A DNA stretch of 64,000 nt from Nocardia sp. CNY236 (GCF_000482385.1 NZ_KI519393.1:152393-216392); one strand, 5' to 3'; positions 52,911 to 61,776 are shown, counted from the first letter of the stretch. Program-made: numbers and translations. The notes: a model not told the origin generated them from the letters alone.

Positions 52911-53022
52911 TATTCCTCCCCCGAACAGTGCTCGCGTTCGCCGAACACAGTACAGTTCCCGGGGACTGTTGTTCAGCTCGGCCAGGGCACGTGGGCCGAT
53001 ACCGGGTACTTGGGGGACGACG

Positions 53023-54666
53023 ATGGCGGAACCTGCCGATGCGGCGCGACGCCCGCTTTTCGGGCGCATTCCGATGCGACATCTGCTCGTCGTGCAGATC
53101 ATCGGATCGGTCGCCGGAGTCATCGCGCTGGCCGCTGGCCTCCAAGCGCTCTACGCGGTAGCCGTTGCGGCAGTTGCACTACTGCTCCCACTGATTCCGA
53201 TCGCGAAGCGCACACTGCTGGACTGGATTGCCACCTGGTGGCGCTATCGCACCCGCCGCGAGTACGAGATCGGCGACACCGTCGATTTCCGCAGCACCGA
53301 CGGTCGCTCGCTCGGATTGTTCTGGGACGGTGCCCGGGTGGTGTCGGTGGTCGAAGTACTGCCACCGAAGGGTGGACTGACCAGGATCGCCCGCGCGACG
53401 GTGCATGCCTCGCACCTGCTTCCACTGCCGGAACTGGCCATGTGCCTGACGCAACACGACATCCTGCTCAATGGTATCGACATCATCAGTCACGGGCATC
53501 GCAGTCGCTCGGGTACGCCCGCCGGCCAGATCTACGAATCGCTGCTGGGGCCGCTGCCCGCGACCGCACATCGCACGGTGTGGCTGGCGATCAGCTTCGA
53601 TGCGGTGGCCTGCTCCGAGCCAGCGGATCGGCGCGGCGGCGGGACCGACGGCGCCTCCCGAGCAGTCGTCATCGCCACCCGTCGCATCATGCGCACACTC
53701 GAGGATGCCGATTGCCCCGCACGTATTCTGACCGTGCCGGAGATCCGTCAGGCGGTCGAGCAGATCACCGGCGGACACCACGCTCGCGGCCTCACCCATC
53801 GGTGGCGCTACGCCGAACTCGGAAACAGCGTGAACATCGGCAATACCGTCGATCCCAAGCGCCTCGACTCCGACCTGTTGTCCCAACTGTGGGTGGCTCC
53901 GTCGCGGGGCACCACAGTGGCGTTGCGGCTGCGCCCCGGCAGTTCTGCCGAGACGGTACGAGTCGGTGCGGCGTGGCGCTTGACCGCCCGTGAGCTACCG
54001 GAACGAAACCCCCTGCCGGGCATGGTGTCGATGAACGGGCGCCACCGCGACGGACTACTCGCTCATCTGCCACTCGCCGTTCCTGGTCTGGAAGATGTGA
54101 TCTCGTCGATCGAGCGCCCGATCGACGAGATCGATCTGTTGCGCCTGCCCTCCTCCGGCTGCGGCCAGCTGATCGGCTCGGACAACGAGGGCAACGGCGT
54201 CGCGGCGCGGCTCATCGGCGCCGGGATCTCGACGGTCTACGTCGCGGGCGAACTCTACGTGGCTCAGCAACTGGTCTTCCGTGCGCTTGCGATCGGCGAA
54301 CGCATCCTGATTCGGACCGATCGACCTCAGGCCTGGGAAAACCTGATCATGACGATCGGCAATCCACAGCGGCTGGCGGTCGCGGTGGAAGCCCATCAAT
54401 CCGATGCCGAGTTCACTGCCGCAGTTGTGGACGGGGTGCTCGCGCCGGCTCCGCACGCGGGTGTGACCACCATCTATCTGACCGGCGATCCCATGGGATG
54501 GCCGCCCGCCCGACCAGATCTGGCCATCCACCAGCCGCGCGCGATCGGTAACTACGTGGTCCTGCGCACCGGTACCACGCAGATCGACCTGACGCTGGTT
54601 TCGATTCCTCGCGAGGCCACCTATATCGGCCACCCGCGCGGTCGCCTCGCCGGTGCGACTCGGTAG
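53023..54666 (+). CDS. eccE: EccE, type VII secretion membrane component
   Basis: A 547-aa protein from ATG 53023. Two N-terminal transmembrane helices (HLLVVQIIGSVAGVIALAAGLQALYAV and AVAALLLPLIPIA) precede a cytosolic domain (RREYEIGDTVDFRSTDGRSLGLFWDGARVVSVVEVL, then GTTVALRLRP) as in EccE. Sequence similarity is weaker than for the other Ecc proteins. M. tuberculosis ESX-4 lacks EccE, whereas the ESX-4 of M. abscessus and of Nocardia carries it, so this locus is of the fuller kind and can be expected to be active. Confidence 0.85.
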   Translation: MAEPADAARRPLFGRIPMRHLLVVQIIGSVAGVIALAAGLQALYAVAVAAVALLLPLIPIAKRTLLDWIATWWRYRTRREYEIGDTVDFRSTDGRSLGLFWDGARVVSVVEVLPPKGGLTRIARATVHASHLLPLPELAMCLTQHDILLNGIDIISHGHRSRSGTPAGQIYESLLGPLPATAHRTVWLAISFDAVACSEPADRRGGGTDGASRAVVIATRRIMRTLEDADCPARILTVPEIRQAVEQITGGHHARGLTHRWRYAELGNSVNIGNTVDPKRLDSDLLSQLWVAPSRGTTVALRLRPGSSAETVRVGAAWRLTARELPERNPLPGMVSMNGRHRDGLLAHLPLAVPGLEDVISSIERPIDEIDLLRLPSSGCGQLIGSDNEGNGVAARLIGAGISTVYVAGELYVAQQLVFRALAIGERILIRTDRPQAWENLIMTIGNPQRLAVAVEAHQSDAEFTAAVVDGVLAPAPHAGVTTIYLTGDPMGWPPARPDLAIHQPRAIGNYVVLRTGTTQIDLTLVSIPREATYIGHPRGRLAGATR

Positions 54667-54670
54667 TGAA

Positions 54671-55231
54671 CTAGCCGGGATACGGGTCGACAGCTCGGGC
54701 CACCCGCAAGGTACGCGCCCACCAGGCCAATTGGCGCAGCATACGGTCCGCGGCGTCGACCGCGGCTCGGTCGTGGGGGTCGCCCGCCTCGTCGAATCCC
54801 TTCTTCGCCTGATGAAAACTCACCGTCTCGCGCACCGACACCATGTGGATCTCGGCAACGATCTGACGCAGCTGCTCGACAGCTCGCAAGCCGCCGGAGA
54901 GTCCACCATAGGAGACGAAAGCGATGGGCTTGGCGCGCCATTCGTATTTGGCGGTGTCGAAGGCGGTCTTCAGCGACGCCGGGTAGCCGTGGTTGTACTC
55001 GGAGGTGACCACAACGAACGCATCTGCCGCGCGCAGCCGCGTGCGGTAGGACACCACCTGCTCGGTCTCGGTGAGCTCGACCGGCAACGACGTGTGCGCG
55101 AGATCGACAACGCCTGTGTCGAATTCGGGATGAGCACGCAGGGTGCGTAGAAACCAGCCGCCAACTACCGGTGCGAACCGTTCCGGACGCACGCTGGCGA
55201 TGATGACCTCGAGCCGCAACGGAGTGTCCAC
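54671..55231 (-). CDS. NADPH-dependent FMN reductase-like protein
   Basis: A 186-aa flavodoxin-like protein: VIIASVRPERFAPVVGGWF at the start, FVVVTSEYNHGYPASLKTAFD (FMN-binding turn) and VSYGGLSGGLRAVEQLR. This matches the NADPH-dependent FMN reductase/quinone reductase (azoreductase-like) family. A role in detoxification or flavin supply is likely; the substrate is unknown. It reads tail-to-tail with eccE with a 4-base gap. Confidence 0.88.
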   Translation of the reverse strand: MDTPLRLEVIIASVRPERFAPVVGGWFLRTLRAHPEFDTGVVDLAHTSLPVELTETEQVVSYRTRLRAADAFVVVTSEYNHGYPASLKTAFDTAKYEWRAKPIAFVSYGGLSGGLRAVEQLRQIVAEIHMVSVRETVSFHQAKKGFDEAGDPHDRAAVDAADRMLRQLAWWARTLRVARAVDPYPG

Positions 55232-55347
55232 GCCGGGAGCCTAACCCGGCGGATTCGGTGCAGCGATCACCGGCGCGGCGACGACCCGACAGGGGTCGGC
55301 CGCAACCGGGATATCGCAGTCGGAATACCGACCGACACCGATCGGAT

Positions 55348-56157
55348 TCACGGAAGCTCGAACGGCAGCTTCACCCCGCTGTGGACGCGACACTGCACAC
55401 AGGTGTCGTTCCCTTCGACGGCGGCTACCACCTGGCGGATGAGCTGTTTGAAGGGAACCAGGTTCCGCTCGAACTCGGCGAAGACATCGACCGCGCGCAC
55501 GCCGTCGCCCTCCTCCACCCCTGCGTCCAGATCGGTGACCAGAGCGACAGCGGCATAACACATTTCGAGTTCGCGGGCGAGAACTGCCTCGGGGTGACCG
55601 GTCATGTTGACCAGATCCCAGCCCTGCGAGGCGAACCATCGACTCTCGGCTCGGGTGGAGAAGCGGGGTCCCTGAACGACAACCATGGTGGCGTCGCGCA
55701 CTACCCGCAGTGCCTCGAAATCGGCGTCGGCTGCGGCGTCTCGCAACTGCGCGCAGTAGGGATCGGCGAACGGTGTGTGGACGCCGCCACCATCGAAGTA
55801 GGTCTGCGCCCGCCCCGAGGTCCGGTCGACCAATTGATTCGGTACCACGACCGTGCCGGGTCCCCAGTCCGAGCGCAGGCTGCCGACCGCACACGGAGCG
55901 AAGATCCGGCGCACGCCCAGGGCACGCAGTGCCCACAGGTTGGCCTGGTATGGCGTGGTGTGCGGCGCGAACTCGTGCTGCTTACCGTGCCGCGGCAGAA
56001 AAGCCACCCGCTTGCCCGCGACATCGCCGACCGCGATCGCCGCGCTCGGTGCACCATAGGGTGTCTCGACATCGATCGTGCTCGCCTCGGTATCGAAGAA
56101 ATCGTAGAAACCGGTGCCGCCGATGACACCGAACGAAGGCCTGGAGTCCGAACTCAT
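55348..56157 (-). CDS. mtnP: S-methyl-5'-thioadenosine phosphorylase
   Basis: A 269-aa nucleoside phosphorylase. It has the phosphate loop VIGGTGFYDFF and FLPRHGKQHEFAPHTTPYQAN, the purine loop VVVQGPRFSTRAESRWFASQG, and the NMTGHPEAVLARELEMCY segment of MTAP. It splits methylthioadenosine to adenine and methylthioribose-1-phosphate in methionine salvage. ATG 56157 is used. It is divergent from csoR. Confidence 0.92.
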   Translation of the reverse strand: MSSDSRPSFGVIGGTGFYDFFDTEASTIDVETPYGAPSAAIAVGDVAGKRVAFLPRHGKQHEFAPHTTPYQANLWALRALGVRRIFAPCAVGSLRSDWGPGTVVVPNQLVDRTSGRAQTYFDGGGVHTPFADPYCAQLRDAAADADFEALRVVRDATMVVVQGPRFSTRAESRWFASQGWDLVNMTGHPEAVLARELEMCYAAVALVTDLDAGVEEGDGVRAVDVFAEFERNLVPFKQLIRQVVAAVEGNDTCVQCRVHSGVKLPFELP

Positions 56158-56288
56158 GCTTCGATTGTCCTCACTGCACACGTCCTACGCTGGACGGTCC
56201 CCCGGGCCGCCGGAAACACCGCCGGGGCACCTCGACCCGGTCGTCCGCGTCGCCCGACGACCGACCTGACAAGTCGCACCGAAAAATG

Positions 56289-56303
56289 TACCCTATGGGG
56301 GTA
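56289..56303. promoter_or_regulatory. CsoR-type operator upstream of csoR
   Basis: TACCCTATGGGGGTA: an imperfect palindrome with TACCC and GGGTA arms, as in operators of CsoR-family repressors. It lies 43 bases before the csoR start at 56346, so the regulator probably controls itself. Confidence 0.6.
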
Positions 56304-56345
56304 TTGAACACCTATAGCGATCCGGCGGACAGCGAGGAGACACCG

Positions 56346-56699
56346 GTGGCAGCAATCCCACACGACCACGCGACGCCCGACCATGTGAAGTCCGGCCATA
56401 TGAAGTCCGACCACGCGACGCACGGCTATATCTCCGCCAAGGAGGACTACCTCAAGCGACTGCGCCGGATCGAGGGTCAGGCGCGTGGTCTGCAGCGCAT
56501 GGTCGAGGAAGAAAAGTACTGCATCGATATCCTCACCCAGGTGTCGGCGATGACCAAAGCACTGCAGGCCGTGGCCATGGGCCTACTCGAGGATCACATC
56601 GGTCACTGCGTGGTCGATGCTGCGGCGGCGGGCGGCCCGCAGGCCGATGCGAAGATCAAGGAAGCCACCGACGCCATCGCCCGACTGGTCCGTTCTTGA
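56346..56699 (+). CDS. csoR: CsoR-family copper-sensing repressor
   Basis: A 117-aa four-helix DUF156 protein. A His-rich lead (HDHATPDHVKSGHMKSDHATHG) precedes the body: AKEDYLKRLRRIEGQARGLQRMVEEEKYCIDILTQ and LLEDHIGHCVVDAA. The ligand set for Cu(I), Cys in YCIDI and His/Cys in DHIGHC, matches M. tuberculosis CsoR. GTG 56346 is chosen because AGGAGA is upstream and because the ATG at 56286 would place the operator inside the gene. No copper pump is adjacent, so the regulated targets are elsewhere or only itself. Close relatives sense other metals; Cu is the likeliest here. Confidence 0.88.
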   Translation: MAAIPHDHATPDHVKSGHMKSDHATHGYISAKEDYLKRLRRIEGQARGLQRMVEEEKYCIDILTQVSAMTKALQAVAMGLLEDHIGHCVVDAAAAGGPQADAKIKEATDAIARLVRS

Positions 56700-56751
56700 C
56701 CGCAATACCGAGCACGGACACCGCCGAGTCGCACCGCGGCGCGCAGAACGT

Positions 56752-57585
56752 TCAGATGCGCGCGGCCAGCACCGGGGCGAGAGTCCGCAATGCCGGCAGG
56801 TAGTCCTCGCCCAGGATTTGTACCGCGACGTGATCGGCACCGAAATCCAGGTGCTGCGACACCTGAGCGGCGATCTTTTCCGGGGTGCCGTATGCGAAGA
56901 TGGCGTCGAACAGCCGATCGCTGGGTGGGACGGCGACATCGGCATCGGTGAAACCCAGCCGTAGCAGGTTCGAGACGTAGTTGCGCAGCCTCAGATAGAG
57001 GGCAGCAGTATCTGCCGCGGCCGTGCGCGCCGTTGCGATGTCCTCGGTCATCACCACCATGTGCTCGGTCGCCAACAGCGCCTCGGGACCGAGAATCTTG
57101 CGCGCCGTCGTAGCGTGCGCCGCGGGCACGAAGTACGGCAACGCTCCCGCGGATCGCTCGGCCGCCAGTTTCAGCACGCGAGGACCGAGTGCGGCCAGAG
57201 CCCTGCGCTCGGCGGGGACACCTGCGGCATCGAGATCATCGAGGTACTCGACCAGCGCGTCGTAGGGTTTGCGGTATTCCTGGGTGTTCTCGGGGTGCCC
57301 CGCACCGACGCCGAGCAGAATCCGGCCTGGAAACCGCTGGTCGATCCGATGAAACGAGTCCGCCACCGCCCGCGCCGGCTCGGCCCAGATGTTGACGATA
57401 CTGGTCCCCACGATCAGGGATTCGCTCGCCGCGAGTACCTCTTCGACCGCCGCCAGATCCGCTGGCGGCGACATCCCGAGCCACACCGCACCGTAGCCGA
57501 GCAGTTCCAGTTCCCGGGCATCCTCGGGGTCGAACCCGAAGTATGGCCGCCACACGCCAAATCGTCCGAGCTTGTCATATGTCAT
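56752..57585 (-). CDS. Putative F420-dependent LLM-class oxidoreductase
   Basis: A 277-aa TIM-barrel protein of the luciferase-like (LLM) class: GVWRPYFGFDPEDARELELLGYGAVWLGMSP, SLIVGTSIVNIWAEPARAVADSF, RFPGRILLGVGAGHPENTQEY, and FGADHVAVQIL near the end. The form fits the actinobacterial F420-linked TIGR03620 group. Coenzyme F420 is present in Mycobacteriales, which supports it. The substrate is unknown. It converges on csoR. Confidence 0.88.
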   Translation of the reverse strand: MTYDKLGRFGVWRPYFGFDPEDARELELLGYGAVWLGMSPPADLAAVEEVLAASESLIVGTSIVNIWAEPARAVADSFHRIDQRFPGRILLGVGAGHPENTQEYRKPYDALVEYLDDLDAAGVPAERRALAALGPRVLKLAAERSAGALPYFVPAAHATTARKILGPEALLATEHMVVMTEDIATARTAAADTAALYLRLRNYVSNLLRLGFTDADVAVPPSDRLFDAIFAYGTPEKIAAQVSQHLDFGADHVAVQILGEDYLPALRTLAPVLAARI

Positions 57586-57624
57586 GCCGGTGGCAACAGG
57601 AGGGTCTGTTCGGCTATTCCGAAT

Positions 57625-57678
57625 CGTTCACGCCATCGCCACCGTTCACGCCATCGCCACCGTTCACGCCATCGCCAC
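57625..57678. repeat. Exact 18-bp tandem repeat, three copies
   Basis: CGTTCACGCCATCGCCAC occurs three times without change at 57625, 57643 and 57661, between the LLM gene start and hsp20. It is upstream of hsp20 by about 135 bases. It does not match the HAIR consensus. Confidence 0.9.
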
Positions 57679-57813
57679 CGAATCTCCGCGTTGGGACTTG
57701 GACCCCACAGGCCGAAGCCCTGGCGAGCTGCGAGGGCTACCGTGGCGAGTGCACAGCTATCGGCGTCCGCCGCCGTGGCGGGCGTCACCACTAGGGAAAT
57801 GGAGGTGATCGCT

Positions 57814-58266
57814 GTGCTCAGATTCGATCCATTTCATGACATCGACACCGTCGCCCGCCAATTGCTCGGCGAAGCCGCCGGAACGGCTCGCGCTCCACGA
57901 TTCATGCCGATGGATCTGTTCAAAGCTGGAGATCACTACGTGCTGAATGCAGACCTGCCCGGTGTCGACCCGGGCACGATCGACGTCAGCGTCGACAACG
58001 GCACGCTGACCCTCCGCGCGCAGCGCACAGTTCCCAGCGAGGAGGGCGTCCAGTGGGTCGCCTCGGAACGCTTCGCAGGCACGTTCATGCGCCAACTGTC
58101 GCTCGGTGACAACGTCGAGCCCGACAAGATCAGCGCGACGTACAACAACGGTGTGCTGTCGGTGACGCTCCCGATCGTGGAACGCGCCAAGCCACGGCGC
58201 ATCACGATCTCCGGAGCATCCCAGGAGCCGAAGACGATCGAGGCGTCGAGGCAATCCTCGAAGTGA
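57814..58266 (+). CDS. Hsp20/alpha-crystallin small heat-shock protein
   Basis: A 150-aa small heat-shock protein from GTG 57814, with an excellent GGAGGTGAT site at 57801. The alpha-crystallin domain runs from MPMDLFKAGDHYVLNADLPGVDPGTIDVSVDN through LTLRAQRTVP to SERFAGTFMRQLSLGDNV and ISATYNNGVLSVTLPIVE, the standard order. It prevents aggregation of unfolding proteins. The upstream 18-bp repeats may be part of its control region; no HspR or other heat-shock operator was seen. Confidence 0.95.
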   Translation: MLRFDPFHDIDTVARQLLGEAAGTARAPRFMPMDLFKAGDHYVLNADLPGVDPGTIDVSVDNGTLTLRAQRTVPSEEGVQWVASERFAGTFMRQLSLGDNVEPDKISATYNNGVLSVTLPIVERAKPRRITISGASQEPKTIEASRQSSK

Positions 58267-58281
58267 CCGTCCCGCTACCCG

Positions 58282-59199
58282 CTACCCGCACCCGCATCCG
58301 GGTGCGGGTGGTTGGGCGCGGTCCGGGTCTCCGAGGCGATACCGGTCCGGCTTCGGAGCCGAGCGGACTTCACGAGTTTGCACGTTACGGGCGGCGAGCT
58401 GCTCGTTCGGTGGGTAGTCGACCGCGGTCAGGCTCAGACCATGCGCCGGTGCCACGGTAACCGCGCTGGAGCGCTGGGTCTCGGACAACAGCCCGACAAC
58501 CCATTCCGGGCTACGACGGCGCTCCCCGACCGCAAGGATCGCACCGACCAAACTGCGCACCATCGACCAGCAGAACGCATCTGCACTCACATACGCGGTC
58601 AGAGAATCTCCGTCGCGCATCCAATCGAACCGCTGCAATTCGCGGACCGTCGTCGCCCCCTCCCGACGGCGACAGAACGCCGCGAAGTCGTGCAATCCCA
58701 CCAACGCCCCGGATGCGACCCGCATCGCTTCGAAGTCGAGGTCGGACCGACAGGCGACCACGCTGCGGGCGAGCAATGGCGAGGCCCCATACCGTGCGGT
58801 GGTGAACCGATAGACGTAGTGGCGACGAACCGCGGAAAATCGCGCATCGAATTCCGGCGACGCCGTCTGCGCGTCGAGGATCCGAACATCTTTCGGCAGA
58901 AATCGGGCCATTCGGCGTACCAGCGCGCCGAAATCCAGTTCGGTGCCGGTATCGAAGTGTGCGACCTGCCCCTCGGCGTGCACCCCCGCGTCCGTGCGGC
59001 CGGCCACCGTCAGCTGAATCGGCTCACGCAGCACTGTGCCGAGTGAGTCCTCGAGCAGGCCTTGGACCGTGCGCAGGCCCGGCTGACGCGCCCAGCCGAC
59101 GAAATCGGTGCCGTCGTAGGCGATATCCAGACGAATTCGCCGAGGCGAGGGCTTGTCCCCGAGCGCGGGGGAGCCTTCCGACCTCAGCAGATCCGACAT
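58282..59199 (-). CDS. truA: tRNA pseudouridine(38-40) synthase TruA
   Basis: A 305-aa TruA: RRIRLDIAYDGTDFVGWARQPGLRTVQGLLED, the catalytic Asp in VAGRTDAGVHAEGQVAHFDT, FDARFSAVRRHYVYRF, and FCWSMVRSLVGAILAVGERR. The C-terminal 45 residues are an actinobacterial extra. ATG 59199 is chosen (GAGG just upstream); an upstream GTG/ATG is possible. It is the last gene of the alpha operon. Confidence 0.96.
   Translation of the reverse strand: MSDLLRSEGSPALGDKPSPRRIRLDIAYDGTDFVGWARQPGLRTVQGLLEDSLGTVLREPIQLTVAGRTDAGVHAEGQVAHFDTGTELDFGALVRRMARFLPKDVRILDAQTASPEFDARFSAVRRHYVYRFTTARYGASPLLARSVVACRSDLDFEAMRVASGALVGLHDFAAFCRRREGATTVRELQRFDWMRDGDSLTAYVSADAFCWSMVRSLVGAILAVGERRRSPEWVVGLLSETQRSSAVTVAPAHGLSLTAVDYPPNEQLAARNVQTREVRSAPKPDRYRLGDPDRAQPPAPGCGCG
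58284..58309. terminator. Hairpin at the convergent hsp20/truA ends
   Basis: A perfect 11-bp stem ACCCGCACCCG / CGGGTGCGGGT with loop CATC. It overlaps the last codons of truA (the CGCG end) and lies 18 bases after the hsp20 stop. Good as a terminator for hsp20. Confidence 0.7.
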
Positions 59200-59244
59200 A
59201 GACCTCATCGCCTTCACAATCACCATGAGTACTGGTACCGACGA

Positions 59245-59281
59245 ACGAGCCCGCCAGCCCGAAGCGGGGTGGCGGGCTCGT
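59245..59281 (-). terminator. Hairpin between rplQ and truA
   Basis: An 11-bp stem ACGAGCCCGCC / GGCGGGCTCGT with a 15-base loop that itself can pair (CCCGAAGCGGGG). Partial terminator or processing site between the ribosomal genes and truA. Confidence 0.6.
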
Positions 59282-59304
59282 CGGTGAACTACGACGCCAC
59301 AGCG

Positions 59305-59862
59305 TCAGGCGTCCTTGGCATCCTTGCCGGCCTCGACAGCATCCTTGCCGGCCTCGGCAGCGTCCGGGCCGGCGTCGGCAGCATCCTTGTCCGCCTCGGT
59401 GGCCGTGTCCTCGGCCTCGACGACCTGCTCGTCGGCGACCGGAGTCTCCTCGACCTTTTTCGATGCCGCGACACGACGGGCACGATCGGCCTCGTTGGTC
59501 ACGGTCTTCTCCCGTACCAACTCGATGATCGCCATCGGCGCATTGTCACCCTTGCGGGGCATCGTCTTGATGATCCGGGTGTAGCCACCGTCGCGGCCTT
59601 CGAACGACGGGCCGATCTCCGCGAAGAGATCGTGCACGACATCCTTGTCGCGAATGACTCTGAGCACCTCGCGACGGTCGGCCAGGCTGCCGCTCTTCGC
59701 CTTGGTGATCAACTTCTCTGCATAGGGTCGCACGGCCTTGGCCTTAGCCTCGGTGGTGGTGATTCGGCCGTGCTCGAACAGCGCAGTGGCCAGATTGGCG
59801 AAGATCGCCTTCTGGTGCGACGCCGACCCGCCGAAGCGGGCACCCTTCTTGGGCTTGGGCAT
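59305..59862 (-). CDS. rplQ: 50S ribosomal protein L17
   Basis: A 185-aa L17: PKPKKGARFGGSASHQKAIFANLATALFEHGRI, TTEAKAKAVRPYAEKLIT, and ARRVAASKK after the core of about 125 residues. The remaining 60 residues are an Ala/Asp/Glu/Lys-rich tail (EAGKDAVEAGKDAKDA) made of short repeats, usual in actinobacteria. It follows rpoA by 126 bases. Confidence 0.97.
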   Translation of the reverse strand: MPKPKKGARFGGSASHQKAIFANLATALFEHGRITTTEAKAKAVRPYAEKLITKAKSGSLADRREVLRVIRDKDVVHDLFAEIGPSFEGRDGGYTRIIKTMPRKGDNAPMAIIELVREKTVTNEADRARRVAASKKVEETPVADEQVVEAEDTATEADKDAADAGPDAAEAGKDAVEAGKDAKDA

Positions 59863-59987
59863 TGTGTGGTTCTCCTTGTTTTTCGGGCGCCGCTCCCGGG
59901 CCCTGCATGCTTACGCTCCGCTACCGGATGTGAGCCGATCGCTCGTTTCACGGTGTCGGCCGGGCCGGGACGCCGATGCCCGACGGC

Positions 59988-61046
59988 CTAGAGCTGTTCG
60001 GTCTCGGCGTAGTCCTGCTCGCCGCCATCGGTGTCACTGAACGTGCCGCTGTCACTCCACGTGCCGGTACTGGCGTCGTAGCCGACCACGCTGGACGGAT
60101 CGAACGACGCCGGGCTGTCCTTCAGCGACAGACCGAGCGCATGCAACTTGACCTTGACCTCGTCGATGGACTTCTGGCCGAAGTTGCGAATGTCCAGCAG
60201 ATCCGACTCGGTACGGGCGACCAACTCGCCGACGGTGTGCACCCCCTCGCGTTTGAGGCAGTTGTAGGACCGGACGGTGAGGTCCAGGTCCTCGATCGGC
60301 AGCCCGAAGGAAGCGATGTGATCCGCCTCGGCCGGTGAGGGGCCGATCTCGATGCCCTCGGCTTCGACATTCAGTTCGCGGGCCAAGCCGAACAGTTCGA
60401 CCAGGGTCTTGCCCGCCGAGGCGAGCGCATCCCGCGCGGTCATGGAGTTCTTGGTCTCCACATCCAGGATGAGTCGATCGAAGTCGGTGCGCTGCTCGAC
60501 ACGGGTGGCCTCGACCTTGTAGGTCACCTTCAGTACCGGCGAGTAGATCGAATCCACCGGAATCCGGCCGATTTCGGCGCCGGAGGCCTTGTTCTGCACA
60601 GCCGGGACATAGCCGCGACCACGCTCGACGACCAGTTCGATCTCCAGCTTGCCCTTGTCGTTCAAAGTCGCGATGTGCATGTCGGGGTTGTGCACCACAA
60701 CCCCGCTGGGCGGAACGATGTCACCGGCGGTGACGGTGCCTGGACCCGCCTTGCGCACATACATCGTGACCGGCTCGTCCTCCTCCGAGGACACGACCAG
60801 TCCCTTCAGGTTCAGGATGATGTCGGTGACATCATCCTTGACTCCGGGCACCGTGGTGAACTCGTGCAGCACTCCGTCGATACGGATGCTGGTGACTGCA
60901 GCCCCGGGAATCGAGGACAGCAAGGTTCGCCGCAGCGAGTTGCCGAGGGTGTAACCGAAGCCCGGCTCGAGCGGTTCGATGGTGAACTTCGAGCGGTTCT
61001 CGGCGACGACCTCTTCGGTCAGCGTCGGACGCTGTGAAATCAGCAT
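59988..61046 (-). CDS. rpoA: RNA polymerase alpha subunit
   Basis: A 352-aa alpha subunit. ISQRPTLTEEVVAENRSKFTIEPLEPGFGYTLGNSLRRTLLSS begins the assembly domain; the C-terminal alpha-CTD has LDLTVRSYNCLKREGVHTVGEL and LDIRNFGQKSIDEVKVKLHALGL. ATG 61046 is chosen: the GGAGG box ends nine bases before it, while it touches the alternative ATG at 61055. It lies in the usual place between rpsD and rplQ. Confidence 0.98.
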   Translation of the reverse strand: MLISQRPTLTEEVVAENRSKFTIEPLEPGFGYTLGNSLRRTLLSSIPGAAVTSIRIDGVLHEFTTVPGVKDDVTDIILNLKGLVVSSEEDEPVTMYVRKAGPGTVTAGDIVPPSGVVVHNPDMHIATLNDKGKLEIELVVERGRGYVPAVQNKASGAEIGRIPVDSIYSPVLKVTYKVEATRVEQRTDFDRLILDVETKNSMTARDALASAGKTLVELFGLARELNVEAEGIEIGPSPAEADHIASFGLPIEDLDLTVRSYNCLKREGVHTVGELVARTESDLLDIRNFGQKSIDEVKVKLHALGLSLKDSPASFDPSSVVGYDASTGTWSDSGTFSDTDGGEQDYAETEQL

Positions 61047-61150
61047 GGGGATCATCCTCCTTATTGGGCGCCCGCTATTTGACGCCTCGTGTCAGGGGTG
61101 TGCGCGCTCGCCCATATCCGGACTATTGCGCACCAGCAGCGCCACGCGAA

Positions 61151-61756
61151 CTACTTCGAGTAGTACTCCACGATGAGCTGCTCCTGCAGCGGTACCTCGA
61201 TCTGGGCGCGCTCTGGCAACTGATGGACCAGGATTCGCAGCCGACCCGGGATGACTTGCAGCCAGCCCGGCACCGGGCGGTCGCCCTGAGTTTCCCGCGC
61301 TACCTGGAACGGCAAGGTACCCATCGACTTTTCCTTGACATCGATGATGTCGTACTGGGTGACCTGGAAGCTGGGCACGTCGACCTTCTTGTTGTTCACC
61401 AGGAAATGTCCATGGGTGACCAACTGCCGCGCCTGCCGCCGGGTGCGCGCGAGGCCGGCCCGGTATACGACGTTGTCCAGGCGGGTCTCGAGCAGCCGCA
61501 ACAGATTGTCACCGGTCTTGCCCTTGAGGCGGTTGGCCTCCTCGTAGTACCGGCTGAACTGCTTCTCCATGATGCCGTAGGTGAAGCGAGCCTTTTGCTT
61601 CTCCTGCAGCTGGAGCAGGTATTCGCTCTCCTTGATCCGTGCCCGCCCATGCTGGCCGGGCGGGTAGGGACGCCGCTCGAACGCCTGGTCGCCTCCGACG
61701 AGGTCGACACGCAGACGACGCGACTTGCGGGTGATGGGGCCTGTGTAACGAGCCAT
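61151..61756 (-). CDS. rpsD: 30S ribosomal protein S4
   Basis: A 201-aa S4: ARYTGPITRKSRRLRVDLVGGD, RPYPPGQHGRARIKESEYLLQL, FSRYYEEANRLKGKTGDNLL, the S4 domain LDNVVYRAGLARTRRQARQLVTHGHFLVNNKKVD, and VPLQEQLIVEYYSK at the end. S4 also starts 30S assembly. Usual length. Confidence 0.98.
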   Translation of the reverse strand: MARYTGPITRKSRRLRVDLVGGDQAFERRPYPPGQHGRARIKESEYLLQLQEKQKARFTYGIMEKQFSRYYEEANRLKGKTGDNLLRLLETRLDNVVYRAGLARTRRQARQLVTHGHFLVNNKKVDVPSFQVTQYDIIDVKEKSMGTLPFQVARETQGDRPVPGWLQVIPGRLRILVHQLPERAQIEVPLQEQLIVEYYSK

Positions 61757-61776
61757 TGTTCGCTGATCCTTTCCCG

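Noticed and set aside
56286..56345. Longer csoR start at ATG 56286
   Set aside because: It would place the CsoR operator inside the gene; the GTG at 56346 has AGGAGA upstream.
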